Source: Athripsodes cinereus | Lineage: Eukaryota > Arthropoda > Insecta > Trichoptera > Leptoceridae | Length of the DNA stretch: 64,000 nucleotides | Direction: 5' to 3' | Assembly: GCA_947579605.1 (NCBI GenBank) | Contig: OX388310.1 | Span: 4,960,001 to 5,024,000, forward strand | Part shown: in pieces, positions 37,342 through 47,060 of the stretch | Layout: the number at the start of each line of letters is the position of its first letter | How positions within the stretch are numbered: the stretch's first letter is position 1 | Position numbers and translations under genes: made by a program | The notes under the pieces: generated by a model | The model's input: the letters and a program-made list of their open reading frames with translations, nothing else | Database searches by the model: none | Told to the model about the DNA's origin: nothing

Positions 37342-37368
37342 GCTACATCCAACGGACGAGCACACAAA
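37342..37368 (-). promoter_or_regulatory. tRNA-Pro-like primer binding site, LTR-adjacent copy
   Basis: Directly after the LTR end (cgtatca) the minus strand reads tttgtgtgctcgtccgttgg, a weaker match to the same primer site. Its position next to the LTR is what a primer site needs. Confidence 0.5.
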
Positions 37369-39859
37369 TGATACGATTTCGTCCCACCGGGACGCTCGCA
37401 TTAAATGATCTACATAGTTATTTAAAAGGAAATATCCAATATTATATAAGAAAAGAATTTTCATTATTTATACGTAAGAAAAGTATATAATTTGGCTCAG
37501 CCCCCAGTTTTCTATGTACAAAGCACATAGAAAACACATAGAATATAAATTATATGATAAAGAAAGTATATAAAGAAAGTTACAGTTATATTTGCAAGTA
37601 AAACAGATTAATATATTGGCTCAAGTTCATGTCTAGGTATGAATCTACTTGGTCTGCAAGAGGAATGCATTGTGTGGGTGACAGGTACATACTTCAATTA
37701 TACATATTATACTTACATAAAGTTCAGAGAATTCCTTATCCTTCGGTTTCATCATTTTCTTATGGTCATCATATCATTACTACAGAATATATATAGGTAA
37801 TTTAAGCAATAATGTTTCTTCTGTTAGCATACTTTATATTGCAAAGATTCTACTTATATCTTTTCTGGAGTAGAATTATAGATATATATATATCCATATA
37901 AACAATCAAAAATTCATGTCAAGTGGAACAGAGATTATCCTAAGTACATCATATCATTCCTATAAAGTGGATATTTTATTTCCATCAATGGAGCCATTCA
38001 TTTAGCTCTTTGTTGCCTTCATAGTGAAATAATATGGTCCTTCATCCATTGGTTGGTCAAGGAATCGAACCTTGGTTACATAACTACTCCAAGTATAAAC
38101 TAGGTTATTGGAAGATTATATACAAGGAGGCGAAGAGATGTACTTTAGTATGATTAAGAGTATTAAATCTACTTATAGGTATATAAAATGGATTTCAACA
38201 GAAAGATATCGTATGGTAAGTGATTCACATTTATTGTGCAAATATATATTATATAACAAGACAGTTGCTTTCAAAGTAAATTTGTAGGGAATAATATTCC
38301 GCACAATATGCAAAATTATGAAAGCACTACCATATTAGGATTGAGATAATAAAACAAACAATGGTAATTATCAAATAAACCAACCTCGGTATCATATACA
38401 TACATCAATACCTGGTTTACCATATAATCTAAAAATTAAATTGAACCATTCATTCTTCATTCAATCTCAAAATCTTAAATTAGTACACAAAGGAAGGTAA
38501 TATATAAAATAGTTCAATGATAATATGAATTCTGTTATGGAAAAAATATCATTATATACAATATACAATAGCAATATAGTCACTTACAGATGAACAGGCG
38601 AGCTGTTGTTGAATAACACAAAGCCGAGTATATTACTGATGAAGTATTGTGTACACTTTGACGGTATAAGGCAGAATCGTGAAAGAAGCATACTCTACGT
38701 CTCTATGGCGGTCGCTGGTCATACCAAAGACGTACAGGGGTGTGTAGGTGGTGTCAGAATCTGATAGATTCTGTCCTCAGGACGGAAGAGATCACTACTT
38801 CTCAAGAGGCATGAGAAATCTTATACGTTCTTACACCTTCCTCAGTGTATAAGGTTGAAGGCGTCACAGTCTCAATAGTCTGTCCAAGCATATACGGCTT
38901 GTCGTTTAATCACTCTCATAACAAGGGTCGTGACCAGAAAAGTTAAGAGAGGATTATCAAGTTCACATAGAAATGAGTGTTACATCGGTAAACCACCGAT
39001 ACGCAATACACAGACTACCCGCGTTGAAGAGGTATTCGTTGCAGACTTCGGAACACATTCATGTTTTAAATAAATTTATAATACTGAGCAAGTAGAAAGA
39101 ATAGTTTATGCGCTTTTTTTATGATTCCTATCATTGAATAATTGTTCAGAAACAATGGATTATCACACTTCACACGGTTATGTAGAATGGCGGTAACAGC
39201 AAAACCACGCCCAAACGAACATAAATGCTACATTACTCAAAACCTCCAAATGTTATCTTTATATCACCACAATAATCGTAATCTATATAACTCAAAGGAA
39301 ACACAAGCCTGTTCATAACACTATTCTGTTTATCGATTACTATTGATTATTAAACATTATTATCGTACCCTGATATGGGCGGTAAGATTGGTCGCGCGCG
39401 TAATAGCTAACACAGATTTTTAAAGAACATTATTAACGGCACACAATAAGAATAGTTTTACGTACAATAGAGGGCAACACACTTGTTTATCACATTATGA
39501 AGTTAAGTACTATTAAATAATTATCGTTAGTATTATTATTGTGTCGGAGCTACACACAAGGCGGTTCGCAACCAAGGCGGGGAAGGGACAACCCCTTCCT
39601 TCGTCCAACCTATGCCATGGTTTGCGGGTAACTCATTTCAAAAAGACGCTTTCCATTCAACAAACCGTTGGTCCTAACGAATTAATTGCCGAGTGCAAGT
39701 ACGGGGTTCACACAGATGCCTTCGAGAAGTCACGTGACATCGGATGATTTCCATAACGTTCGATTATTATTATTATTATGGATGACTCATGGACAACAAA
39801 TGACTGTAGGAACATTAGCCAGTATGAACTTCTCCGCAGCGATTATTTAATGCGTAGCA
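37369..39859 (-). repeat. 5' LTR of the LTR-X element (copy C)
   Basis: Minus-strand TGCTACGCATT...cgtatca, so it has canonical TG...CA ends. Length 2,491 bp. It keeps the 66-bp segment lost from copy B (about 39143-39208). Its first 85 or so window bases (37369-37453) differ from copies A and B while the rest is nearly identical to B, so it is mosaic. Confidence 0.8.
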
Positions 39860-39979
39860 GATGTCTGATAAATACCTACTGTTTATTTTATTTTGTTTAG
39901 GCGCATGTCAATTTTTTACATTTAGCAGTTGAAACGGAGTAAATAAAAAAATAAACGACACCTAAAAATTTTGTAGTAC

Positions 39980-40454
39980 TAATTATAAATAAAATATTTA
40001 TTTACAGTATATCCACAGTGACTTTTTATTGGACGCGAGCCGGCTTTCAAGAGCTTCCGCTCTCATCATCAGGCTGGCAAAAAGTAAAGAAATTACAAGT
40101 TGGTAACGAATATAATATTATATAGTATGTTATTGGATATGAAAACAAAAGTGGTGATCAAGACAGTGGTAACAAACAATTGAAATAGAGTACCGTTGTG
40201 GACAGATTTTTAGAAAAACATCTCCAGCATTTGCCTTTTAACGATATTGGGGAAACCACAAAAACCCATATCAGAAATGATCATTATTTTTTTAAGAGGT
40301 AGCCCTTCTCGGAAAGTAGGTATACATAAAATGTGAATCTACTTAATATAATATTGTTTTTTTTCTCTCTTTTTGAAAGATCTCTTGAGAGCCGGCTCGT
40401 GTCATAAAAAATCACTGTGGATATACTATAAATAAGTGTTTTATTTATAATTTA
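39980..40454. mobile_element. Foldback DNA element (475 bp, long TIRs)
   Basis: Left arm aattataaataaaatattta, cagtatatccacagtga and gacgcgagccggctttcaag; right arm ctcttgagagccggctcgtg, atcactgtggatatact and ttttatttataatt. The arms are inverted copies of about 75 bp with small differences. The core has no ORF. It lies 120 bp from the LTR-X element. Confidence 0.8.
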
Positions 40455-41040
40455 TTCATCATGAATTTCCAAAAAGTATCGTCGGTTGAAAATATCAATT
40501 TTGTAGTATTTGAGTTGAGAGATCAGTATTTAAGATTTTTTTTAAATATATAAATATAAACTTAATAGCCACGAACGGGTTCAAATATTTAGATGTAGTA
40601 TTTATACGCACTTGATTATCAGTTGCAGATTGATTGTAGTTAAATGTTATGAGTTATAATAATAGAATCAAAATAACATGTCGAATAATGTTTACTGATA
40701 TTATAGCTGGAGTTATACATCCTAAATAATGTGATTATAATAATAATTTTATCACTAATATTAAAACAAATATATGGTTTGAATAAATATTTTAAATTTT
40801 ATAATATTAAAATCAATTTTATTATTTAAAATCAAAAATAATTGATGATTCATGTAGTATAATAGGTCTGGTTTATCTGGAAACTAAATTCGCGAGTAGC
40901 AATTATTTTTTCTGCTGTGTCGATTTTTAAGGAGAGAGACGTCTTCCAAGGAAATTTTCAATCACACAGTGAATACACTAATAGACATTGTCATTACTTT
41001 ATTTATTGATTGATAATGTCTTCGGAAAATACCTAATCTA
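40455..41040. other. AT-rich stretch, no gene seen
   Basis: Nothing recognised on either strand. Confidence 0.5.
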
Positions 41041-41044
41041 ATAA

Positions 41045-41497
41045 ATTATAAAACCGGTTTTAGAAAATCAAAATTACAAGTTCTATTATGATAAAACAAT
41101 AATAACAGATAGACAAATACATCATAATAGACCCGATTTAGTATTACATGATAAATGTAATAAAATAACGTACTCAAATACACATAATATACAAAAAACT
41201 GTCGCAGAAAAAATACGTAAATATACAGAACTAGCAGGAGAAATAAAAAATATTTGGTATTCTAGGTCCGTTTATATAATACCTTTAGTCATGTCAGCTA
41301 CAGAGGTAACTCCGAAATCTTTAATAAATAATTTACAAAAATTAGATTTACCGGTTAATTTGTACATTAAAATTAAAAAATCTATTATAATAAACACTTG
41401 TAATATTGTAAAAAAGTTTTTGGTCACAGATATTTCAGGCACAATGCTGGACCCGCGTTCTGAGCCTAATCCTTTGATATCCTGTATATCTGGATAG
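41045..41497 (+). pseudogene. LINE ORF2 extreme C-terminal domain
   Basis: The open plus frame contains YYDKTIITDRQIHHNRPDLV, then NTHNIQKTVAEKIRKYTELA, then IKNIWYSRSVYIIPLVMSA, then VTPKSLINNLQKL and NTCNIVKKFL. This is the domain after the RT in a frequent insect and cnidarian LINE lineage (usual form TDR-I-HNRPDI, IPIVIS-GVIPK-L, ILNTC-IVRKFL). About seven residues (usually LIDVAIP) between KITY and SNTHN are missing in frame. RT itself is absent. Confidence 0.8.
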
Positions 41498-41499
41498 GT

Positions 41500-41985
41500 G
41501 AATTTTTCCCGGCATTAGACTCTTAAGTTTTTGTGTGACCATGACTGATCATATGGAGACTTATCTGGTTGTATAATGCTGAGAAGTGTGGATGGCAATT
41601 CTGCCGCCGAGTAAAAAAATACAACCCAGAACTAGTTTTCGAAAATCTTATTGCAGGATATATAAAACATTGACTATTATTTTTCTTCTCATTATTTTGT
41701 TCACATCGATGTGTGTAAGCTGTAGACACACTTACTTAGAGGGTTGGTGTGGCCAAATCAATATAATAATGTTGTTTTTACTATTTTAATTATATACGCT
41801 ATTAAATATTAAAAGAAATGCATAATAACAGAGCTTTCTAGTATTATATGAAAAACAAAATAAATTTGTGTACCAAATATACATCGCTATCCCAAATATA
41901 CCTAAATAATACGCAAACCGTTGCAAAAAATACGTAAACATACAGAACTAGCAGGAAAATAAAAAAAAATGTTTGGCATAAAAAT
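41500..41985 (+). other. Spacer with a decayed repeat of the same LINE domain
   Basis: Near 41920-41990 the words cgcaaaccgttgcaaaaaat and catacagaactagcaggaaa match gtcgcagaaaaaatacgtaa and tacagaactagcaggagaaa of the domain at 41200-41245. This is a second, broken copy in the same orientation about 740 bp downstream. Confidence 0.6.
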
Positions 41986-41989
41986 ACCT

Positions 41990-42240
41990 CACATGTGGCG
42001 ATGCCAGTAGATTAGCCGCATTCAATAAACATGGAAGATGTCCTCTACATGCCAACAAAAAAAAAGAGATCCAGTATTGGTAGAGAATCTTATCTCTTTT
42101 TCTTCGTCTTTTTCGAAAACTTCGTCTTTATTTTTCCGAACACCTGTCTTTTACAGTAGACTCAAAAATTATAGGTAAAGAGTGGATGACCAATTCTTTG
42201 CCGGAGGCTCCATGGTAGATAGTTAAAACGACAACTCAAA
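41990..42240 (-). repeat. R-family repeat copy
   Basis: gccagtagattagccgcatt, aaacatggaagatgtcctc, catgccaac, ttttccgaacacctgtcttt and accaattctttgccggaggc lie in R-family order, antisense on the plus strand. Nearly full length. Confidence 0.75.
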
Positions 42241-42435
42241 ACCTGAAAGATTCTGATTTACTTGAGACTATTAGAGACACAGAAAAAGAAAAATAAGATA
42301 TACCTGCATATATAATATAAGTCATTGTAATCTATGAATTTTCTGAAAAGTTACCTCTTAAATTATTATACGCGCCTAATACATGAGTGACATGTTACAA
42401 AAACAAATTATAGTGAACATTTCATATATTATATG

Positions 42436-44461
42436 TATATTTTATTTATTTTTATTTTATTTATTATTTACTCCAGACTTGAAGGTGGAGTGTGCAAACC
42501 TCTCAAGTCCATATTAAAATACATACAATATAATACAAATGATAAAAAAATAATACATATTAGAGTAGAAATAAGTAGAAAGAAGATCATACTAAACTGG
42601 TATAGGTTCAATATACCTACAGACTTTCTTAATTAATTAAATATGCAATCCACCTTTGTGTCAGTTGTTGTTCTTGTCTTTCGGAAGCAGCTCGTAAAAG
42701 TTCGTTATTTATTAATGTTAGTCGTGTCCTAAAACCGTGAATTTTCAGTCTCATTGTCGCCCTAAAGTCATTTGTCCTACCTTCTGTAAACATGTGTGAT
42801 GCACTAGTGTATCTACGATGTCCAAATAGTATACGGTATGCGTCATTGTATTGTACCCTTAATTTGTTTATTGTAGTCAGTCTGTAGTTCGTCCATAGTT
42901 GGCATGTGTAAAGGTTTGTACAGTAGGCATTAAATAGCATTCTCTTAACACTGTCACTACACTTGAAAAAAGTCCTGGCGAGCATGTTTGAGATAATACT
43001 AATGTTTCGTCTTTGTCTTTCGATATCGTCATCGTCAGTAAGGTCACTATTAATAATATGTCCTAAGTATTTGACTCTATTTGTTTGCGTGAGATTTGTA
43101 TTGTCGATGTCTACTGGCAGTACTTTTTCTTCTTCTTTACCCCATTTGAAAATCATTAATTCTGTCTTCTTTGCATTATATTTCATGTTGTGATGGATTG
43201 CATATTTTTCGCAGATTTTCAGCAGTTTTCTCAATCCTTTGATTGATGGGGCTAAAAGAACCATGTCATCAGCGTAGCTTACGTGGTTCGATGGTAGACT
43301 TCCAAGGTGACATCCGGTTTTAGAAGTATTTAGCTGCTGACTCAGTCCATCCATATATACGTTGAATAGAACTGGAGATAAGCATCCTCCCTGTCTCACT
43401 CCAGTTCTTAAATACATAGGATTGGACACTTGGTTATTCCATTTAACCACGTTCTCTTGATACGTATGCCAGCGATTGAGTAGATTTACAACTTTAGCTG
43501 GCACTCCTCTTTTCTGCAATTTCTCCCAGAGGATTTCATGAGACACCTTATCAAAAGCTTTGCTGAGATCTAAAAAGCATGCGTACACGGTTGTTCTTCG
43601 CTTTCGATATCTTTCTACAATCTGCTTCACGGTATATATCGCTGTCTCCGTTGACACTTCAGGTTTGAATCCCATTTGATTTTCCTCTGTACTAAGATTG
43701 TGTTTAATCTTTTCCAATAATATTTTCTCGAGAATTCTTGCTACTATTGTTGTCAATGATATTGGCCTATAATTACTAGAGGATGTCATGTCTAGTTGTG
43801 GTGATTTTGGAATAGGTATAATAATTGTTTTCGTCATATTTTCTGGGAGATGATTATGTGATATAATCAGATTAAAGAGTCTAGTTAAAATTTGTTTACA
43901 CCGAAAACCTGCATATTTTATATGTTCTATACCTAAACTGTCATGACCAGGTGCCTTTCCTGATTTTATTGACACAATAGATGTTTCCACTTCCTTTTCA
44001 CTTATTATTACATCACAATTATCTGAAGGATATTCGATATATTTGTTTGGTATGTCACTACCTGAAATTTCACTAAAGATGTGTTTAAAGTTGTTCGATA
44101 TATCTTTTTCATTCGTATAACCATCTATTCTACCCGTATTTCTTTTTGTCGGCTTCAGAAGTCTATTACTTTTTATCCAGAATTTTTTAAATTGTTTATT
44201 GGTGGCATTCATAGCAATATCATCAAATATTTTTTGGTCACGTGTTTGTTGAGCTGACTTTAATGATTTTTTGAACTCTTTCCTATAGTATCGTCTCTCG
44301 TCAGCTGCAGTTCCGTCTTTTGGTCTTCCGTGTTGAATCCAGTTTTCAAGAGCTTTCTTAGAGCGTTGATAGTGTTCAGAAACTAGACTGTTCCATCCAG
44401 TTTTTTGGTATTTTGTAATTGATTTCCATTCATTCTCTTTATCTTTATAAACTACATAGTT
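42436..44461 (-). mobile_element. 5'-truncated non-LTR retrotransposon with RT
   Basis: The element holds a long open ORF2 (42629-44461), a roughly 150-bp 3' UTR and a tail made of aaat and aaaat units (42436-42475 on the plus strand as tttatt words). The frame stops being open exactly at tga (44462-44464), so the upstream endonuclease part is missing, as in a TPRT 5' truncation. A weak tttcat match at 42420 and 44460 could be the target duplication. Confidence 0.8.
42629..44461 (-). CDS. Non-LTR RT (ORF2, partial: linker, RT, C-terminus)
   Basis: Reverse transcriptase copying the element RNA at a nicked chromosomal target. The frame is open for about 610 codons; the ATG at 44210-44212 gives 527 residues, but a typical ORF2 linker (LENWIQHGRPKD, ERRYYRKEFKKS) continues upstream, so that ATG is not the true start. 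Counted from it: SGKAPGHD 84-91, NYRPISL 147-153, GFKPEVST 181-188, motif A FLDLSKAFD 213-221, GVRQGGCLSP 271-280, motif C YADD 313-316, KKTELM 348-353. All catalytic aspartates are present. No RNase H. The 5' endonuclease domain is lost, so this copy is immobile, though it has no internal stop or shift and is probably young. The clade looks CR1/Rex1-like, unproven. Confidence 0.9.
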   Translation of the reverse strand, partial: NYVVYKDKENEWKSITKYQKTGWNSLVSEHYQRSKKALENWIQHGRPKDGTAADERRYYRKEFKKSLKSAQQTRDQKIFDDIAMNATNKQFKKFWIKSNRLLKPTKRNTGRIDGYTNEKDISNNFKHIFSEISGSDIPNKYIEYPSDNCDVIISEKEVETSIVSIKSGKAPGHDSLGIEHIKYAGFRCKQILTRLFNLIISHNHLPENMTKTIIIPIPKSPQLDMTSSSNYRPISLTTIVARILEKILLEKIKHNLSTEENQMGFKPEVSTETAIYTVKQIVERYRKRRTTVYACFLDLSKAFDKVSHEILWEKLQKRGVPAKVVNLLNRWHTYQENVVKWNNQVSNPMYLRTGVRQGGCLSPVLFNVYMDGLSQQLNTSKTGCHLGSLPSNHVSYADDMVLLAPSIKGLRKLLKICEKYAIHHNMKYNAKKTELMIFKWGKEEEKVLPVDIDNTNLTQTNRVKYLGHIINSDLTDDDDIERQRRNISIISNMLARTFFKCSDSVKRMLFNAYCTNLYTCQLWTNYRLTTINKLRVQYNDAYRILFGHRRYTSASHMFTEGRTNDFRATMRLKIHGFRTRLTLINNELLRAASERQEQQLTQRWIAYLIN

Positions 44462-44630
44462 TCATTTTATAATCCTTGAAAACTAATCCACTACTAAATA
44501 AACCAATAAATATTCTAGTCTGTTCACTTGTAAGTTTGCACATCCATAAAGAGCAATTTTTCAAATATGAACGTTTTTCAAAATGATAAAATCACAATAT
44601 GAAGGAATGTATATTAAAAATAATGTAAAA
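44462..44630. other. Short spacer
   Basis: AT-rich spacer between the LINE and SINE-B. Nothing recognised. Confidence 0.5.
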
Positions 44631-44633
44631 ACA

Positions 44634-44815
44634 GTTCGTCGGTAATCTCGAGGCAGAGTCTCGGCCTCATATACACAAGAGGTGCGTGGTTCGATCCTAG
44701 GTGCCGGCAAACTTCCCTAACACGATATAAGCTTTTAGCTTACTGCGAAAGGTGAACAAAGTTGTATTTTGGATTTATAACAAAAACCAAGTAGTTGTAT
44801 CTTTAAAAAATATAT
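44634..44815 (+). mobile_element. SINE-B copy (tRNA-derived)
   Basis: gttcgtcggtaatctcgagg and agagtctcggcctcat form the head, then gtggttcgatcctaggtgcc a B box. The body has gatataagcttttagcttac and ends in gttgtattttggatttataa and aaaaacc. It is the only full SINE-B copy on the plus strand. Confidence 0.8.
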
Positions 44816-44949
44816 TTCAAAAACGTTGTGACAATTTTCTTTCAATTGAAACCTCCGTTGGATTTATTTATGTAAATAGGAAAACTGATGCTTTCTATAC
44901 GAACTCAAATGGAACATTCGGCAAAGAATTGGTCTCCGATTCGATGTCA

Positions 44950-45216
44950 CACAATATTTTTTTTCCGTAGAGCATCCGACAAGAAATTGGTGTCTCACTC
45001 TCTTCCGTAAGTTTTCGAGAATTCTGTTGTTGCAGGTGTTCGAAAAAATAAAGAGATTTTACATAATAAATTCAGCGATGAGGTTTCTCACCCATCCTGA
45101 ATGCCTTAATTTTTGTTGACACGGTTGACACGTAGAGAACAGCTTGCATATCTATCACAAGTAGCTGTTCTGCCAGCTAACCCACTTGTGGTAAATTCCG
45201 TGATGATAGAGTATAG
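44950..45216 (+). repeat. R-family repeat copy
   Basis: agcatccgacaagaaattgg, ccgtaagttttcgagaattc, gcaggtgttcgaaaaaata, ttcagcgatgaggtttctca, catcctgaatgcc, cagctaacccacttgtgg and ccgtgatgatagagtatag follow the R sense order from end to end. Near full length with the atag-type tail. Confidence 0.8.
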
Positions 45217-45253
45217 AATCCAGGTGTTCCGTCAAACGCTGATATTCAAAATA

Positions 45254-46262
45254 CTTTATTTATTTATTTATTTATTTTATTCTTCACTGTACATTGTTTA
45301 CAATAATACAAATTAACATAGAAAATATCATTTATACAATTCAATGTACAGAGGGCGAGTTTATCGCTAAAATGCGATGTCTTCCAACTAACCCGGTTAT
45401 TAAAATCAAAAAACAAAACAAAACAAAAAAAAACAGATGTAAATATACATATCTACGGTAATATTATAAATATATATAAAAAAAAAAACAAAAATGCAAT
45501 ATAAAGCAAACAAATGAAAAAGGCACATTCAGGCAACAATGTACTCATGGACACATAATAATAAAAAAAAGTAGGACATACATACACTGCTGCGTGCACA
45601 TGCATAGGGGAAAGGGTTTTAGGAGTCAGATGCTAAATTCAGTGATAGGAAGTGATTTTTGACAGCTTGTCTGAAAGAAGGAAAAGTTGTTATCATCCTG
45701 ATTTTTGAAGGAAGATTGTTTCAACAGCGACCACCATGAACAAGAAATGAGTTGGACNNNNNNNNNNNNNNNNNNNNNNNNNNNNNNNNNNNNNNNNNNN
45801 NNNNNNNNNNNNNNNNNNNNNNNNNNNNNNNNNNNNNNNNNNNNNNNNNNNNNNNNNNNNNNNNNNNNNNNNNNNNNNNNNNNNNNNNNNNNNNNNNNNN
45901 NNNNNNNNNNNNNNNNNNNNNNNNNNNNNNNNNNNNNNNNNNNNNNNNNNNNNNNNNTCCAACAGCGAGCACCATGAACAAGAAATGAGTTGGACAGAAA
46001 GTTCGTACTGTGTGCTGGTACTGCTAGAAGACGCTCTTTGTTGGTTCGCAAAGGTAAACCATGACTCGCCAGATACTCGAATTTTTCTTTAAGATAGTAT
46101 GGGGAGGACGTTAAAAATAATGTTTTAAAAACTAGACACAAAATGTGAAGATCACGTCTTTGACGTATGGTGGTCCACTTCAGCTGATTTCTGTAAGAGG
46201 TTATGTGATCAGTTTTTTTTGAGGTTAAAAATATATCGGATGCCTGCATTTCTCTGATGCTA
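45254..46262 (-). mobile_element. LINE family T: RT C-terminus, 3' UTR and tail, with assembly gap
   Basis: From 46262 downward the minus frame gives YSSIREMQASDIF, TIRQRRDLHILCLVFKTLF, YYLKEKFEYLASHGLPLRTN and SFLVHGARCW up to the gap. Beyond the gap LPSKIRMITTFPSFRQAVKN continues in the frame that has TGA in place of the TGG of ARCW. The usual RCWN-LP motif of CR1/Jockey-type ORF2 ends spans the gap. The 3' UTR holds ggttagttggaagacatcgc and gcgataaactcgccctct, with aagaataaaataaataaata at the tail. Tail copies recur at 14219, 48672, 52838 and 58570. Confidence 0.8.
45758..45957. other. Assembly gap (200 N)
   Basis: Exactly 200 N, a conventional placeholder size. The 35 bases left (45723-45757) and those at 45961-45995 on the right are the same sequence with one mismatch, so the two contig ends overlap in content. 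Confidence 0.98.
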
Positions 46263-46267
46263 CTATA

Positions 46268-46440
46268 CAATACCCTCACGCCGTGTCCCAAGTGGGGTAG
46301 GCAGAGACAACGGAACGCCAAATACAGTACTTCTTTATTTGTTCCAAGTCGCCCAATCTTAAGCCATCTGAGTCTAGTTTATACCAACATAAAGCTCAAC
46401 CAAGTTATCGGCCCATTTCAATGGTGGCCTTCCCATGTTA
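46268..46440 (-). mobile_element. LINE RT C-terminal remnant, family f
   Basis: Minus-strand MGRPPLKWADNLVELYVGI, TQMA and DWATWNK, then YCIWRSVVSAYPTWDTA in another frame. This is the GRPPTKWADD-type end of insect ORF2. Its last bases, cctaccccacttgggacacg then gcgtgagggtat, resemble the R-family and family-e 3' ends. Confidence 0.7.
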
Positions 46441-46780
46441 AGAAAGTGATTCCTAGTTATTCCTTCCGGATGTCGTTAGTCTAATATTTTTTTATAGTAT
46501 AGAATTTAACAGTTACTTAGATTCAATTGCAATAATTATATTCTTTGTAAGGTTACGGGTGTCCCAGATATTCTTAAAATACCAGTGATAAGATATACCA
46601 CTCAAACTGAATAACTTATTTTTTCATGGAACAGTTTAACATGGTTTACACATTTTTTTAAATTTAATTAGTTAATATGGCATTGGTATATGTATGTAGA
46701 TAAATAGATCATAGAATGAAACATACATACCTAATCAGCTGATTACGAACGGTCCGATTATTTAAACTCAATTAATACTC
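46441..46780. other. AT-rich stretch, no gene seen
   Basis: Nothing recognised. Confidence 0.5.
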
Positions 46781-46782
46781 AA

Positions 46783-46975
46783 GAAGGAAGGGGCAGAGTG
46801 CCAATAAGATGGAGCGACCAAATTAAGGAGGCCACACAGAGCTCACTACACGGGGCCTTACACATGGCGGAGGATCGCTCAACATGGAGACAGATGGTCT
46901 ACAGAACGAAGCATGATGGTCACGATCCTCAGGATTGAGGGACCGACGGAGATGATGATGATGAATACTCAAGGA
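46783..46975 (+). mobile_element. LINE RT C-terminus, family g, with (GAT)n tail
   Basis: The plus frame reads GRGRVPIRWSDQIKEATQ, LHGALHMAEDRSTWRQMVYR and KHDGHDPQD before TGA at 46936-46938. The RPPTRWSDQI, DR-KWR and GHDPQ motifs are those of a well-known moth LINE end. A (gat)n run follows. No internal stop. Only about 50 codons remain. Confidence 0.85.
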
Positions 46976-47060
46976 TGGTCACGTGCTAAGAATACTTTTT
47001 GAAAATTTAGCATTCAAATGATAACAATATTAGGTTCAGGACACATTTCTAATTATAAAC

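Larger units (their letters stand above)
34121..37368 (-). other. Internal region of LTR-X, non-coding and strand-asymmetric
   Basis: The longest sense (minus) frame I can find is 62 codons and resembles nothing. From about 34980 to 36700 the plus strand is strikingly poor in G (long acat, tcaa and ttac words), so the sense strand is poor in C. Small tandem repeats of accactggttacat begin at 34226, 34253 and 34279. Plus-strand frames of 66-124 codons (34494, 35016, 35749, 35979, 36833) look like by-products of the skew. Confidence 0.65.
31694..39859 (-). mobile_element. Complete non-autonomous LTR retrotransposon (LTR-X, LARD-like)
   Basis: Two long direct repeats (31694-34120 and 37369-39859) enclose 34121-37368. 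The outer flanks carry the same GATG (31690-31693 and 39860-39863; the match extends to GATGT), as expected of one integration. Orientation is set by a purine tract (ggggccgaaagggagaa on the minus strand) directly before the TG-starting LTR at 34120, and by tRNA-Pro-like primer sites next to the other LTR. The 8.2-kb element has no gag, protease, RT or integrase frame, so it must borrow proteins, like plant LARD elements. The near identity of the LTRs points to recent insertion. Confidence 0.8.

Noticed and set aside
31694..39859. Segmental or tandem duplication as explanation for repeats B and C
   Set aside because: The outer GATG pair, the purine tract and the primer-like sites fit an LTR element better, and copy A with its own CCAT flanks has the same edges.
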